Source: Acidobacteriota bacterium (lineage in GTDB: Bacteria; Acidobacteriota; Blastocatellia; HR10). From it: a DNA stretch of 53,106 nucleotides. The DNA lies in assembly GCA_030550025.1 (NCBI GenBank), contig JAUQQC010000015.1:1-53106 (forward strand). The letters are read 5' to 3'. Positions 30,354 to 38,585 of this stretch are shown here, one piece after another. The notes beneath the pieces were generated by a model. It was not told the origin of the DNA. It searched no databases and saw only the letters and a program-made list of their open reading frames with translations. Position numbers and translations under genes: made by a program. Each line of letters opens with the position of its first letter. Within the stretch, counting starts at the first letter, position 1.

Positions 30354-32360
30354 TCACGCCGACTCGATCACCCACGTCTCGAACAACTCGGGCTCGACCT
30401 CGAGGATGAAGCGAGAGGGGCGGAGCAGAATCGTGCGCACACCTTCGCGGGCGATGAGGGGATAGCAGACGTACAGCTCGTCTTTGGCGCGGGTGATGGC
30501 GACGTAGAAGAGTCGGCGCTCTTCCTCCAGCGCATCCGGATCCTGAAGCGAGCGCGCCGTGGGGAAGCGCCCATCGGCAGCCCAGATCAGGAAGACGATG
30601 CGCCATTCCAGGCCCTTCGCCTGATGGATGGAGGAGAGGACGAGGGACTCCGCTTCCCCCTCGGCTCCGCCGAGGATGTCCTCGCCGTAGAGGCCGTCGC
30701 GCATGGAGAACCGTTCCTGCCCCAGGAGCGCGACGTCGCTCAGGAAGTGTTCGGTCGAGGGGTAACGAGCGGCGAACTGCGCGAGCTGGCGCAAATCTTC
30801 CAGGCGCATCTCGGCGTTGCTGTAGGTCGCGCGCAGAACGTCCGTGTAACTGCTGGCGAGAATGGCTTCGATCTGTGCGGCCGGACGTTGGGCGAGCGGC
30901 TCGTTGAGGAGCGCCTCCAGCAGCTCGCGCAACTCGTGCCATCCCGAACGGGCGCGGCGAGGAATGAGGCTGCGCGCTTCGATGTCCGCGAGCGCGCGCG
31001 GCAGATCCGCACTTCCGGCGATGACCGGCCAGATGCGCTCGATCGTGCGCTGTCCGATGCCGGGGACCAGACGCAAGAGGCGCCGCCAGGCCAGCTCATC
31101 GTGCGGGTTCACGACGACGCGCAAATAAGCGAGGATGTCTTTGACGTGCGCCTGTTCGAAGAAGCGCAGTCCGGAGCGGACGACATACGGGATGCGCCGC
31201 CGCAAGAGTTCGACCTGCAGCTCCATCGAGTGATAATGCGAGCGATAGAGCACGGCGATCTCAGAAAGCGGTACTCCCTCTTCGTACAGCTCCAGAATGC
31301 GCGTGGCGACGAAGGCGGCTTGCTCGTAGACATCTTGCGCGGGCACGAGAGCCGGTTTCGGCCCGTCCGCACGTCGCGCGCGCAGTTCTTTGTGAAATTG
31401 CCGCTCATTGTGTCGGATGGAGGCGTTGGCCAACGCCAGAATCTGCGGCGTGCTCCGATAGTTCGTCTCGAGCCGATAGATTCGCGCATCCGGGTAGCGC
31501 TCGGGGAATTCGTAGATGTTGCGGAAGTCCGTCCCCCGCCAGCTGTAGATCGTCTGGCAATCGTCGCCGACGACCATGACGTTCCGATGGCGCACGGCAA
31601 GCCGATCCACGATCTCCGCCTGGAGGCGATTCGTGTCCTGATACTCGTCCACGAGGATGTGCTGGAACTGCTCGGCATAAAGGGCGGCGATCGCCGGATG
31701 TTCGGTGAGCAGTCGCCACCAGTTCACGAGCAGATCGTCGTAATCCATCACGTTCTCGCGCCGTTTGCGTTCCGCGTAGGCGTGGAAGACGCGCTCGATC
31801 TCCGGGAGCAGCGGCTCGAAGTAGGGGAAGCGCGCCAGGACGATCTCCTCCAGCGAGCGCCCCGTGTTGACCGAGAGGCTGAGGATGTCCTGCAGGACTT
31901 CGCCGCGAGGGAATCGCCGCGCGCGCGTCTCTATGCCGCAGGCGCGCACGCACGCATCGAGCAACTCGCGCGCGTCCTCGCTGTCCAGGATCGTGAAGTT
32001 CGGGTGATAGCCGAGCACCTCCGCATGTCGGCGGAGGATGCGATTGGCGATGTGGTGAAACGTCCCGCCCCAGATGCGACGGCACTCCGTCTGCAGCAGC
32101 GCCTCGACGCGCTGAAGCATGCTTCGCGCGGCCTTATTGGTGAAGGTCATCAGCAGCAGGCGCGACTGATCCACTCCTTGCTCCACGAGCCAGGCGACGC
32201 GATAGGTGATCACGCGCGTCTTGCCCGAGCCGGCGCCGGCGATCACCAATGCCGGGCCTTCGCCCGAGGTGACCGCCGCATATTGCTCCTCGTTCAGCTC
32301 GGCGCGATAGTTGATCAGCGTGCGCCGGATCGCCGTTCGCTTCAGGACGTATCGTCTCAT
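30354..32360 (-). CDS. uvrD: UvrD/PcrA-type superfamily 1 DNA helicase
   Basis: A 668-residue 3'-5' helicase with all SF1A motifs: AGAGSGKTRV (Walker A), VDEYQDTN (II), GDDCQTIYSWRG (III), LETNYRSTP (IV), SSIHQAKGLEW (V) and VAITRAKDELY (VI). It is shorter than E. coli UvrD and lacks the C-terminal tail that binds UvrB or RNA polymerase, so it is nearer Rep/PcrA core size. The ATG at 32360 was chosen over a GTG ten codons upstream, which has no visible ribosome binding site. Sitting next to comEC, it could act in repair or in handling imported DNA. Confidence 0.9.
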   Translation of the reverse strand: MRRYVLKRTAIRRTLINYRAELNEEQYAAVTSGEGPALVIAGAGSGKTRVITYRVAWLVEQGVDQSRLLLMTFTNKAARSMLQRVEALLQTECRRIWGGTFHHIANRILRRHAEVLGYHPNFTILDSEDARELLDACVRACGIETRARRFPRGEVLQDILSLSVNTGRSLEEIVLARFPYFEPLLPEIERVFHAYAERKRRENVMDYDDLLVNWWRLLTEHPAIAALYAEQFQHILVDEYQDTNRLQAEIVDRLAVRHRNVMVVGDDCQTIYSWRGTDFRNIYEFPERYPDARIYRLETNYRSTPQILALANASIRHNERQFHKELRARRADGPKPALVPAQDVYEQAAFVATRILELYEEGVPLSEIAVLYRSHYHSMELQVELLRRRIPYVVRSGLRFFEQAHVKDILAYLRVVVNPHDELAWRRLLRLVPGIGQRTIERIWPVIAGSADLPRALADIEARSLIPRRARSGWHELRELLEALLNEPLAQRPAAQIEAILASSYTDVLRATYSNAEMRLEDLRQLAQFAARYPSTEHFLSDVALLGQERFSMRDGLYGEDILGGAEGEAESLVLSSIHQAKGLEWRIVFLIWAADGRFPTARSLQDPDALEEERRLFYVAITRAKDELYVCYPLIAREGVRTILLRPSRFILEVEPELFETWVIESA

Positions 32361-32436
32361 CCTCGTGCTCTCGACGTCTGGCGGATTCACCTTATCGCGC
32401 GCGTGGCCGGGCTGTCAACGGAGGAGTCTTCGAGGA

Positions 32437-33600
32437 TCACCCCTGGCGAGCGAGCGCGACGACCCGCTCCGCCGCTTCGCTCATGCTCTGGGCGACGGTG
32501 ATCTTCAATCCCGATTGCGCCAGCAACTCGCGCGCGCGCTCGACGTTGGTCCCCTCCAGCCGCACGACGATGGGAACGGTGACGCCGATCTTCCGCGCCG
32601 CTTGGATGACGCCTTCGGCGACGATGTCGCAGCGGACGATGCCGCCGAAGATGTTGATCAAGACGGCCCGCACGTTCGGATCCGAGAGCAAGAGGCGGAA
32701 GCCATTCTCCACCCGTTCGGTCGTTGCGCTCCCGCCGACATCGAGGAAATTCGCCGGCTCCCCTCCGGCGAGCTTGATGATGTCCATCGTCGCCATGGCC
32801 AGGCCGGCGCCATTGACCATGCACCCGATCGTGCCGTTCAGCTTGATGTAGTTCAGGTCGTATCGCGAGGCTTCCACCTCTAGCGGTTCCTCCTCGTTCA
32901 CGTCGCGCAGCTCGGCATACTCCGGATGCCGAAACAACGCGTTGTCATCGAAGGTGACCTTGGCATCGAGGGCGTAGAGGCGTCCATCCTCGGTCACGAC
33001 GAGGGGGTTCACTTCGACGAGCGAAGCATCGAGCTCGACAAAGGCGCGATAGAGGCCAAGGAGAAAGCGCACAGCCGGCCCGAGCTGTTCTCCGGCGAAG
33101 CCAAGGGCGAAGGCGAGCTTGCGCGCCTGATACGGTTGGAGGCCGAGCGCCGGATGCGCATGCTCTTTGAAGATCAACTCGGGCGAGCGCTGCGCGATCT
33201 CCTCGATGTCCATGCCGCCGGCTGGGCTCGCCATGAGGACCGGACAGCGCGCCGCCCGATCCAAGATGATGCCCAGGTAATATTCTTGCCGGATGGGCAG
33301 AGCCTCCTCGATGAGGAGCGTGCGTACCAACCGACCCTGCGGCCCCGTCTGTGGCGTCACCAGCGTCATCCCCAGCATCTCGCGCGCTAGCTCATAAGCG
33401 CGCTCCGGCGAATCGGCCAGACGGATACCTCCGGCCTTCCCCCGCCCCCCCGCGTGAATCTGCGCCTTCACGACGACGCGCCCGCCGAGCTTCTCGGCCG
33501 CGGCGCGCGCGGCCTCCGGCGTCACGACGGCTTCTCCTCGCGGGACCATCACCCCATAACGTTGGAGCAGTTCCTTCGCTTGATATTCATGTATTCGCAT
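32437..33600 (-). CDS. sucC: Succinyl-CoA synthetase (ADP-forming) subunit beta
   Basis: A 387-residue ATP-grasp subunit of the TCA-cycle enzyme that converts succinyl-CoA to succinate with ATP formation. It starts [17 protein letters not shown], the family's N-terminus. [12 protein letters not shown] is the nucleotide-binding loop, and GATMNGAG-type sequence [18 protein letters not shown] is near residue 260. GGAAGGAGAGG precedes the ATG at 33600; the longer in-frame extension upstream is Pro/Arg-rich and not real. The alpha subunit gene sucD, usually next to it, is not in the window. Confidence 0.95.
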   Translation of the reverse strand: MRIHEYQAKELLQRYGVMVPRGEAVVTPEAARAAAEKLGGRVVVKAQIHAGGRGKAGGIRLADSPERAYELAREMLGMTLVTPQTGPQGRLVRTLLIEEALPIRQEYYLGIILDRAARCPVLMASPAGGMDIEEIAQRSPELIFKEHAHPALGLQPYQARKLAFALGFAGEQLGPAVRFLLGLYRAFVELDASLVEVNPLVVTEDGRLYALDAKVTFDDNALFRHPEYAELRDVNEEEPLEVEASRYDLNYIKLNGTIGCMVNGAGLAMATMDIIKLAGGEPANFLDVGGSATTERVENGFRLLLSDPNVRAVLINIFGGIVRCDIVAEGVIQAARKIGVTVPIVVRLEGTNVERARELLAQSGLKITVAQSMSEAAERVVALARQG

Positions 33601-33725
33601 GAAGCCTCTCCTTCCGCTCAGGATCAGCGGTTGGAGTTTAGGGGGAGTGGGAGGGGAAGTCAAGACAGCGCCAGAGCGGTCTCTTCGGCACCTGAGGCGA
33701 GCGCCGGTTTCTGGAGGCGTTCGGT

Positions 33726-33755
33726 TTGGCGCGAGGGCGACATCAGTGCTAAGAT
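33726..33755 (+). promoter_or_regulatory. Possible promoter of the pfp-SIS operon
   Basis: TTGGCG (33726-33731) and TAAGAT (33750-33755), 18 bases apart, resemble a weak sigma-70 promoter in the divergent region between sucC and pfp. Confidence 0.35.
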
Positions 33756-33797
33756 TAGGCCCTCGCGCACGCCATGGAGGAGGGGGAACGATCAAAG

Positions 33798-35114
33798 ATG
33801 AGTGCCGAGCGTTCCGATCGTGTGGGGATTCTGGTCGGAGGGGGGCCGGCGCCGGGGATCAACGGCGTCATCAGCGCCGTGACCCTCGAAGCGCGTAACC
33901 GCGGATATGAGGTCGTGGGGATTTACGATGGCTTCGCATGGCTGATGAAGGGGGAGACCAGCCGCGTGCGGCTTCTGGATCATGACGAGGTCTCGCGCAT
34001 TCACTTCCAGGGAGGCTCGATCCTGAACACCTCGCGGGCGAATCCGACGCGTCGTCCGGAAGACCTGGAGCGAGTGGTCGCCTCGCTGGAGGCGCTCGGC
34101 GTTCGGTATCTGGTGACCATCGGGGGCGATGACACCATGTACGCCGCACATTGCGTGGCGCGGCAGGCCAACGGGCGTATTCGCGTCTGCCACGTCCCCA
34201 AGACGATTGATAACGACTTGCCGCTCCCGGGCGACATGCCGACGTTCGGCTTTGAGACGGCGCGCCAGTTAATCTTCGAGCTGCTGCGCAACCTGATGGA
34301 GGATTCGCGGACGACGAATCGGTGGTATTTCGTGGTCGTGATGGGACGATCGGCCGGCCATCTCGCTCTGCAAAGCGGTATGGCTGCCGGTGTGACGACG
34401 ATCATCATCCCGGAGGAATTCCCGGAGGTTGTGCATCTGGAGACGGTGGCCGATGTCCTAGAGGGAGCGATCCTGAAGCGGCGCGCGTTCTGGCAACGGC
34501 GCGATGGCGTGGCCGTGATCGCTGAGGGGCTGTTGGAACGCATCCCGGAGGAGGAACTCAGCCAGATTGAAGGCGTGCGCCTCACTCGCGATGAGTATGG
34601 CCATTTGCGATTGGCCGAAATGGACCTGGCGCATATCCTCAAGACGATCGTCGAACGCCGCTTCGCCGCGCGCGGGGACACCCTCACGATCGTCCACAAG
34701 ACGATCGGTTATGAGGTGCGGTCGGCACCTCCGATCGCTTTCGATTGCCAGTACGTGAAGACGCTCGGGTATGGGGCCGTCGAATTCTTGCTCAATCCCA
34801 CGCCGGAGCAGGCCGAACGGCCTGGTGCACTGGTCTGCGTCGTGAGCGGGCAACTTCAGTTCCTGCCATTCGAGGACTTGATGGATCCGGCCACCGGGCG
34901 CACACGCATTCGCACGGTGGAGGTCACGGCCCCGATGTATCGCATCGCGCGCGAATATATGATCCGACTCGAGCGCGAGGATTTCGAAGACGAGCGCCGC
35001 TTGGCCGAGCTGGCGCGGGCGGCTTCGACTAAGCAACACCCGATGACGCCGGAAGAGTTCCGGCAGCGATTCCACCATGTCGTCACAGACCTCACCGGAG
35101 GCATGGGAACATGA
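33798..35114 (+). CDS. pfp: Pyrophosphate-dependent phosphofructokinase
   Basis: A 438-residue PfkA-superfamily enzyme that phosphorylates fructose 6-phosphate. The phosphoryl-donor loop reads GGDDTM: the second Asp, in place of Gly, blocks ATP and is the mark of PPi-dependent enzymes. PKTIDND (about residue 135) is the catalytic segment with the Lys also linked to PPi use, and [10 protein letters not shown] is the substrate-binding region. PPi use makes the step reversible and saves ATP. The ATG at 33798 lies after GGAGGAGGGGG at a rather long spacing; an ATG eight codons upstream is the alternative. The next gene overlaps its stop by four bases. Confidence 0.9.
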   Translation: MSAERSDRVGILVGGGPAPGINGVISAVTLEARNRGYEVVGIYDGFAWLMKGETSRVRLLDHDEVSRIHFQGGSILNTSRANPTRRPEDLERVVASLEALGVRYLVTIGGDDTMYAAHCVARQANGRIRVCHVPKTIDNDLPLPGDMPTFGFETARQLIFELLRNLMEDSRTTNRWYFVVVMGRSAGHLALQSGMAAGVTTIIIPEEFPEVVHLETVADVLEGAILKRRAFWQRRDGVAVIAEGLLERIPEEELSQIEGVRLTRDEYGHLRLAEMDLAHILKTIVERRFAARGDTLTIVHKTIGYEVRSAPPIAFDCQYVKTLGYGAVEFLLNPTPEQAERPGALVCVVSGQLQFLPFEDLMDPATGRTRIRTVEVTAPMYRIAREYMIRLEREDFEDERRLAELARAASTKQHPMTPEEFRQRFHHVVTDLTGGMGT

Positions 35115-35767
35115 GGGGACGGCTCGAAACGCGCGAGGCGGCACCGGTCCGCCGTTATGAAGCGGCCGTTCGAGAATTCCTGGACATCGCGCTCGCTGAG
35201 TTGCAGACGCTGCGGAAGCGACTCACGCCCGGATACTTCGATCGAGCCGTGGAATTGATCCTGCAAGCCGAACAGCGCGGCGGACGCGTGCACGTCACCG
35301 GCGTAGGCAAGCCCGAACATGTGGCGACCTATATCGCCTCGCTGCTCAATAGCACGGGCACGCCCGCCTATTTCTTGCACGGGACGGAAGCCGTGCACGG
35401 GAGCGCCGGACAGGTCTTGCCCAGCGACGTCGTCATCGCCATCTCCAATAGCGGCGAGACGCAAGAACTCAAGGAGACCGTCGCGACCGTGAAACGTATT
35501 GGGGCGCGCATCATTGGCGTCAGCGGTCAACCACACTCGTGGCTCGCACGACATTCGGATGTCTTCCTCTACGCCGGCGTCTCTCACGAAGGCGATCCCC
35601 TGAATCTTCCCCCGCGCGCGAGCGTGTTGGCCGAGATCTACGTGCTGGCTGCGCTCTCGGTCGCCTTGCAGGTGGAAAAAGGCCTCACCCGCCAGCAATA
35701 CCATCTCCTGCATCCAAAGGGTCGGTTAGGACAGCTCTCTTCAGGGAACGACTCCTCCTCCGGATAA
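35111..35767 (+). CDS. SIS-domain sugar-phosphate isomerase (KpsF/GutQ-like, no CBS domains)
   Basis: A 218-residue protein with one SIS fold: VHVTGVGKPEHVATYIASLLNSTG (about residues 59-82), FLHGTEAVHGSAG and VVIAISNSGETQEL (about 111-125). These match arabinose-5-phosphate isomerases (KdsD, KpsF), but the two C-terminal CBS domains of those enzymes are missing. The start forms an ATGA overlap with pfp, so the two proteins are made together. It may interconvert a phosphosugar feeding the PPi-PFK, or make arabinose 5-phosphate for Kdo; the choice cannot be made from sequence. Confidence 0.82.
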   Translation: MRGRLETREAAPVRRYEAAVREFLDIALAELQTLRKRLTPGYFDRAVELILQAEQRGGRVHVTGVGKPEHVATYIASLLNSTGTPAYFLHGTEAVHGSAGQVLPSDVVIAISNSGETQELKETVATVKRIGARIIGVSGQPHSWLARHSDVFLYAGVSHEGDPLNLPPRASVLAEIYVLAALSVALQVEKGLTRQQYHLLHPKGRLGQLSSGNDSSSG

Positions 35768-35898
35768 TGTGGGGCTAGTTTTCGCTCGCCCAATACTCAG
35801 CCACGCCTGTTTCCGTTCCCTCGAAGGGATTTCTCTCTCAGCTCGCGCGCGGCGTATGAGCGCTCTTGTGCCAACCCATCAAGGGGCTTTACAGGCAC

Positions 35899-36390
35899 TC
35901 ATTTGAGGAAGTCAACGATCCGCCCCAGGGTGTCAATGACCTTAGGATTACTCAAAACGACCAGGGCGATCACCACATAAAGGATCGCCTTGACGCGGAA
36001 TAGCTCGCTCCTCATTTCTTCACGAATTTGCGCGATGTCCCGCTTCAGCTCGTCCCGAATCTGATACATCTCCGCGCGAACGGCCGCGATGTCCCCCTTC
36101 AGCTCGTCCCGAATCTGATACACCTCCGCGCGAACGGTCGCGATGTCCCCCTTCAGCTCGTCCCGAATCTGATACATCTCCGCGCGAACGGTCGCGATGT
36201 CCCCCTTTAGCTCGTCCCGCAGCTTGTAGAGCTCCTCCTTTGTCTCCTCACGGAGCTTATAGATGTCCTCCTTCGTGGCCACATGAGTTTGGGTCACCTC
36301 TTGAATGTACTGCAACAACGCCGCCGTGGCTTCATCCCCCAGCTTCTCCCGCAGCAACCGGTAGGCTTCAAATGTATGCGCGTTCGGCAT
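35899..36390 (-). CDS. Coiled-coil membrane protein with 18-residue repeats
   Basis: A 163-residue protein, resembling the DUF1640/CCDC90-like coiled-coil group. The N-terminal 40 residues (EAYRLLREKLGDEATAALLQ) are helical. From about 45 to 125 it is built of an 18-residue unit, YQIRDELKGDIATVRAEM and variants, forming a long charged coiled coil. A membrane helix (about 132-150, AILYVVIALVVLSNP) ends it. Function is unknown; comparable proteins occur singly in many thermophiles and cyanobacteria. It is flanked by gaps on both sides and stands alone. Confidence 0.7.
   Translation of the reverse strand: MPNAHTFEAYRLLREKLGDEATAALLQYIQEVTQTHVATKEDIYKLREETKEELYKLRDELKGDIATVRAEMYQIRDELKGDIATVRAEVYQIRDELKGDIAAVRAEMYQIRDELKRDIAQIREEMRSELFRVKAILYVVIALVVLSNPKVIDTLGRIVDFLK
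36043..36230 (-). repeat. 54-bp in-frame tandem repeat, about 3.5 copies
   Basis: Near-identical 54-bp units begin at 36043, 36097, 36151 and 36205, the last partial. The units differ by only a few bases, and the period equals 18 codons, so copy-number change would keep the reading frame. It encodes the repeated coiled-coil segment of the gene around it. Confidence 0.85.
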
Positions 36391-36491
36391 AGCTCGTTGG
36401 GGAACTATAGCACGAGTCTCCCGTGAAGTCGATAGGGGACAAGCCGGCGGTTCGCTCCTGTTGGGGGGCTCCGCATCGCTTCAGGGAAGGA

Positions 36492-37598
36492 TCAAAACCG
36501 ATGGGGGTGAAAAGGGGTAAGATCTCGGCTCGCTTGTCCACTTGTGACCAGTTCCGCAATCAAGCGGGCCGTGATCGGGGCGAGCAAAATCCCATTGCGG
36601 AAGTGGCCCGTAGCGATGAGAAGGCCGGGCTCAGCTTCTCCCAGGATGGGGAGATGGTCCGGCGTATCGGGACGAAATCCGGCCCAGGCCTCAACGAACG
36701 TACTGCGCTCGATCGCCGGGAGGACTTGTCGCGCAGCCGAGAGAAGGCGAAGGAGCGCATCGGCCGTCACGCGCTTCTCATAGCCGACGTCCTCCATCGT
36801 GCTGCCGACGAGCAAGCGGCCGTCGCGACGCGGGACGATGTAGCAGTTGGCTGAATGCACGACATGCTCCAGAAGAGGCGCGCGCGTGCGAAGGACGACG
36901 ATCTGTCCACGAATGGGCTTGACGGGAAGCGGCGGATGCCGGTGAGGATCCACCGTGGCCGCCCACGCGCCGGCACAGTTGATGACACACGCAGCGGTGT
37001 ACACGTCGTGACTGGTGCGCACCCCGACCACGCGATCTTTCTCTCGCATCAGACCGAGGACGGGCTGACCCGTCAGAATCTCCACGCCGCGACGCTGCGC
37101 CGCCAGAGGGAGCGCCTCCATGAGCTTTTGATTGTCCACTTGATGATCCTCTGGCAGAAGGAGTGCCATTTGCACAGCCTCCGAGAGCGCCGGCTCGCGC
37201 TCGCGGACCTCATCGGCCGTCAGATCTTCGATGGCCAATCCGATGGCCTTTTGCTTCTCGTAGGCGGCGGCTAGGACCTCACCCTCGGCGAAATCGAAAG
37301 CCAGAAATAGCGCACCCTCGCGGCGATATTCGATCGAGAGACCAGTCACCTCTTCGATCTCGGCGATGAAGTCAGGGTAGAGGTGGAGACTCGCCCGACA
37401 CAGTTCGAAAAACGGGCCGTGGGGCTCGTGCATCACCTCGGACTGAGGCGCGAGCATACCGGCCGCTGCACGCGAGGCTTCGCACCCAGGCTCCTGGCGC
37501 TCGATGAGCCGGACGCTGATCCCCTCCTTCGCCAACGCATAGGCGATCGCGCACCCGATGATCCCACCGCCCACGACGATGACGTCCGAGGCTCTCAT
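36492..37598 (-). CDS. thiO: Glycine oxidase ThiO
   Basis: A 368-residue FAD-dependent amine oxidase that makes the iminoacetate used in thiamine thiazole synthesis. The N-terminal dinucleotide motif VIVVGGGIIGCAIAYALA (about residues 6-23) is followed by RLIERQ, SRAAAGMLAP and, near the C-terminus, GFRPDTPDHLPILGE and ATGHFRNGILLAPITA, which together mark the ThiO/DAO family. The ATG at 37598 was chosen because the family starts here; an upstream in-frame start runs through the neighbouring gene. No other thiamine gene is nearby. It follows the SprT-like gene by 13 bases. Confidence 0.88.
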   Translation of the reverse strand: MRASDVIVVGGGIIGCAIAYALAKEGISVRLIERQEPGCEASRAAAGMLAPQSEVMHEPHGPFFELCRASLHLYPDFIAEIEEVTGLSIEYRREGALFLAFDFAEGEVLAAAYEKQKAIGLAIEDLTADEVREREPALSEAVQMALLLPEDHQVDNQKLMEALPLAAQRRGVEILTGQPVLGLMREKDRVVGVRTSHDVYTAACVINCAGAWAATVDPHRHPPLPVKPIRGQIVVLRTRAPLLEHVVHSANCYIVPRRDGRLLVGSTMEDVGYEKRVTADALLRLLSAARQVLPAIERSTFVEAWAGFRPDTPDHLPILGEAEPGLLIATGHFRNGILLAPITARLIAELVTSGQASRDLTPFHPHRF

Positions 37599-37611
37599 GC
37601 CACGATCCGCT

Positions 37612-38331
37612 TCATCGGCGATGCCAGCGCCCGTTGGCGATGCGTTCGGCCAGGGCTTTCGCCCTCTCATAATCCTTGAAGCGCCTCTCGGCCTCGCGAA
37701 ACTCGGCCGTGTGATAATAGCGCTTCCCGTTGATCGTGCGCGGGGGGTACACAAGGTGGAGCATCTCATGAAAGAGCACGTACTCGAAGAAGAACTCGGG
37801 GATTCGCGGATCGTCGAGCAACCGGCTGATGACCAGCGTCCGATGCGTGTGGTCGAGATGGCCGAGCACCGTCCGGCTGCGGTACGGACTCCAGGTCAAG
37901 ATCGGCATCCGGAGCGCGCCGCCGAAGTAGAGCCGATTCAACCGTTGGAAGGCCTGTTCGAGATTTCGATACCGGCCCTGTGGGCCGAGAATCCGCTTGC
38001 GCCCTCGGTGGCGCCGGGCGAGCTCAGCAGCGCGGAGGATGGCGGGATCGGCCGTATACGCGCGATAGATGCGCTCGCATTCATCGTCCGCTTTTCGCCG
38101 AAAGAGCTTCGCCACCAAAATATGCGCCAGCGCCTGATGGACGCGCCGCGGCGCTCCTCGTAGGATGTCCGAGAGCTTCACGTAGAGCCGGTTGCTCCGC
38201 AAGCGGATATAGCTGTTGAGGCCGGCGAACGGATAGAACCCCACCTCGATCTCTGGCACCGATCGCCGCCCCGTGATCTCGCGCACCGCCTCGGCGAAGA
38301 TCCGCTTCAGCTCCGCCTCCGTGACCGCCAC
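37612..38331 (-). CDS. SprT-like zinc metalloprotein
   Basis: A 239-residue protein of the SprT/Spartan-like group. The zinc-binding motif HEMLH lies at about residues 189-193 (EYVLFHEMLHLVYP), with a further His in YYHTAEFREAERRF. The central segment YFGGALRMPILTWSPY is typical of the domain. The start is a GTG at 38331, preceded by GGAGAGAAAGG five bases away; an ATG 17 codons upstream has no such site. Such proteins may cleave DNA-protein crosslinks, but bacterial members are little studied. Confidence 0.78.
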   Translation of the reverse strand: MAVTEAELKRIFAEAVREITGRRSVPEIEVGFYPFAGLNSYIRLRSNRLYVKLSDILRGAPRRVHQALAHILVAKLFRRKADDECERIYRAYTADPAILRAAELARRHRGRKRILGPQGRYRNLEQAFQRLNRLYFGGALRMPILTWSPYRSRTVLGHLDHTHRTLVISRLLDDPRIPEFFFEYVLFHEMLHLVYPPRTINGKRYYHTAEFREAERRFKDYERAKALAERIANGRWHRR

Positions 38332-38471
38332 AGCCCTTTCTCTCCGCCGGAATCCCCACTTGGGACTCCTCCAAACGATCAAGGATAGCGTTTGATGTTA
38401 GCCAAAGGCTCAAAAGGTCGTCAAATGTGCGCTCGCCGGTTCTCCCTCCGGCCGAGCGAACTATCCTCCGG

Positions 38472-38500
38472 TGGAAAATTCGGCGCGGGACTGGTATCAT
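38472..38500 (+). promoter_or_regulatory. Predicted promoter of aconitase
   Basis: TGGAAA (38472-38477) and an extended -10 TGGTATCAT (TATCAT at 38495-38500) are 17 bases apart. The start point would be near 38507, giving a leader of about 80 bases. No iron-responsive or other operator is obvious. Confidence 0.55.
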
Positions 38501-38585
38501 AACGAGCTGAATGTTCGCCCTCTTCGAGAGGAAGCTCCTTCGTGGAGATTCCGACGAGCACGGGGGCAGAAGGGGAGGACAGCAT

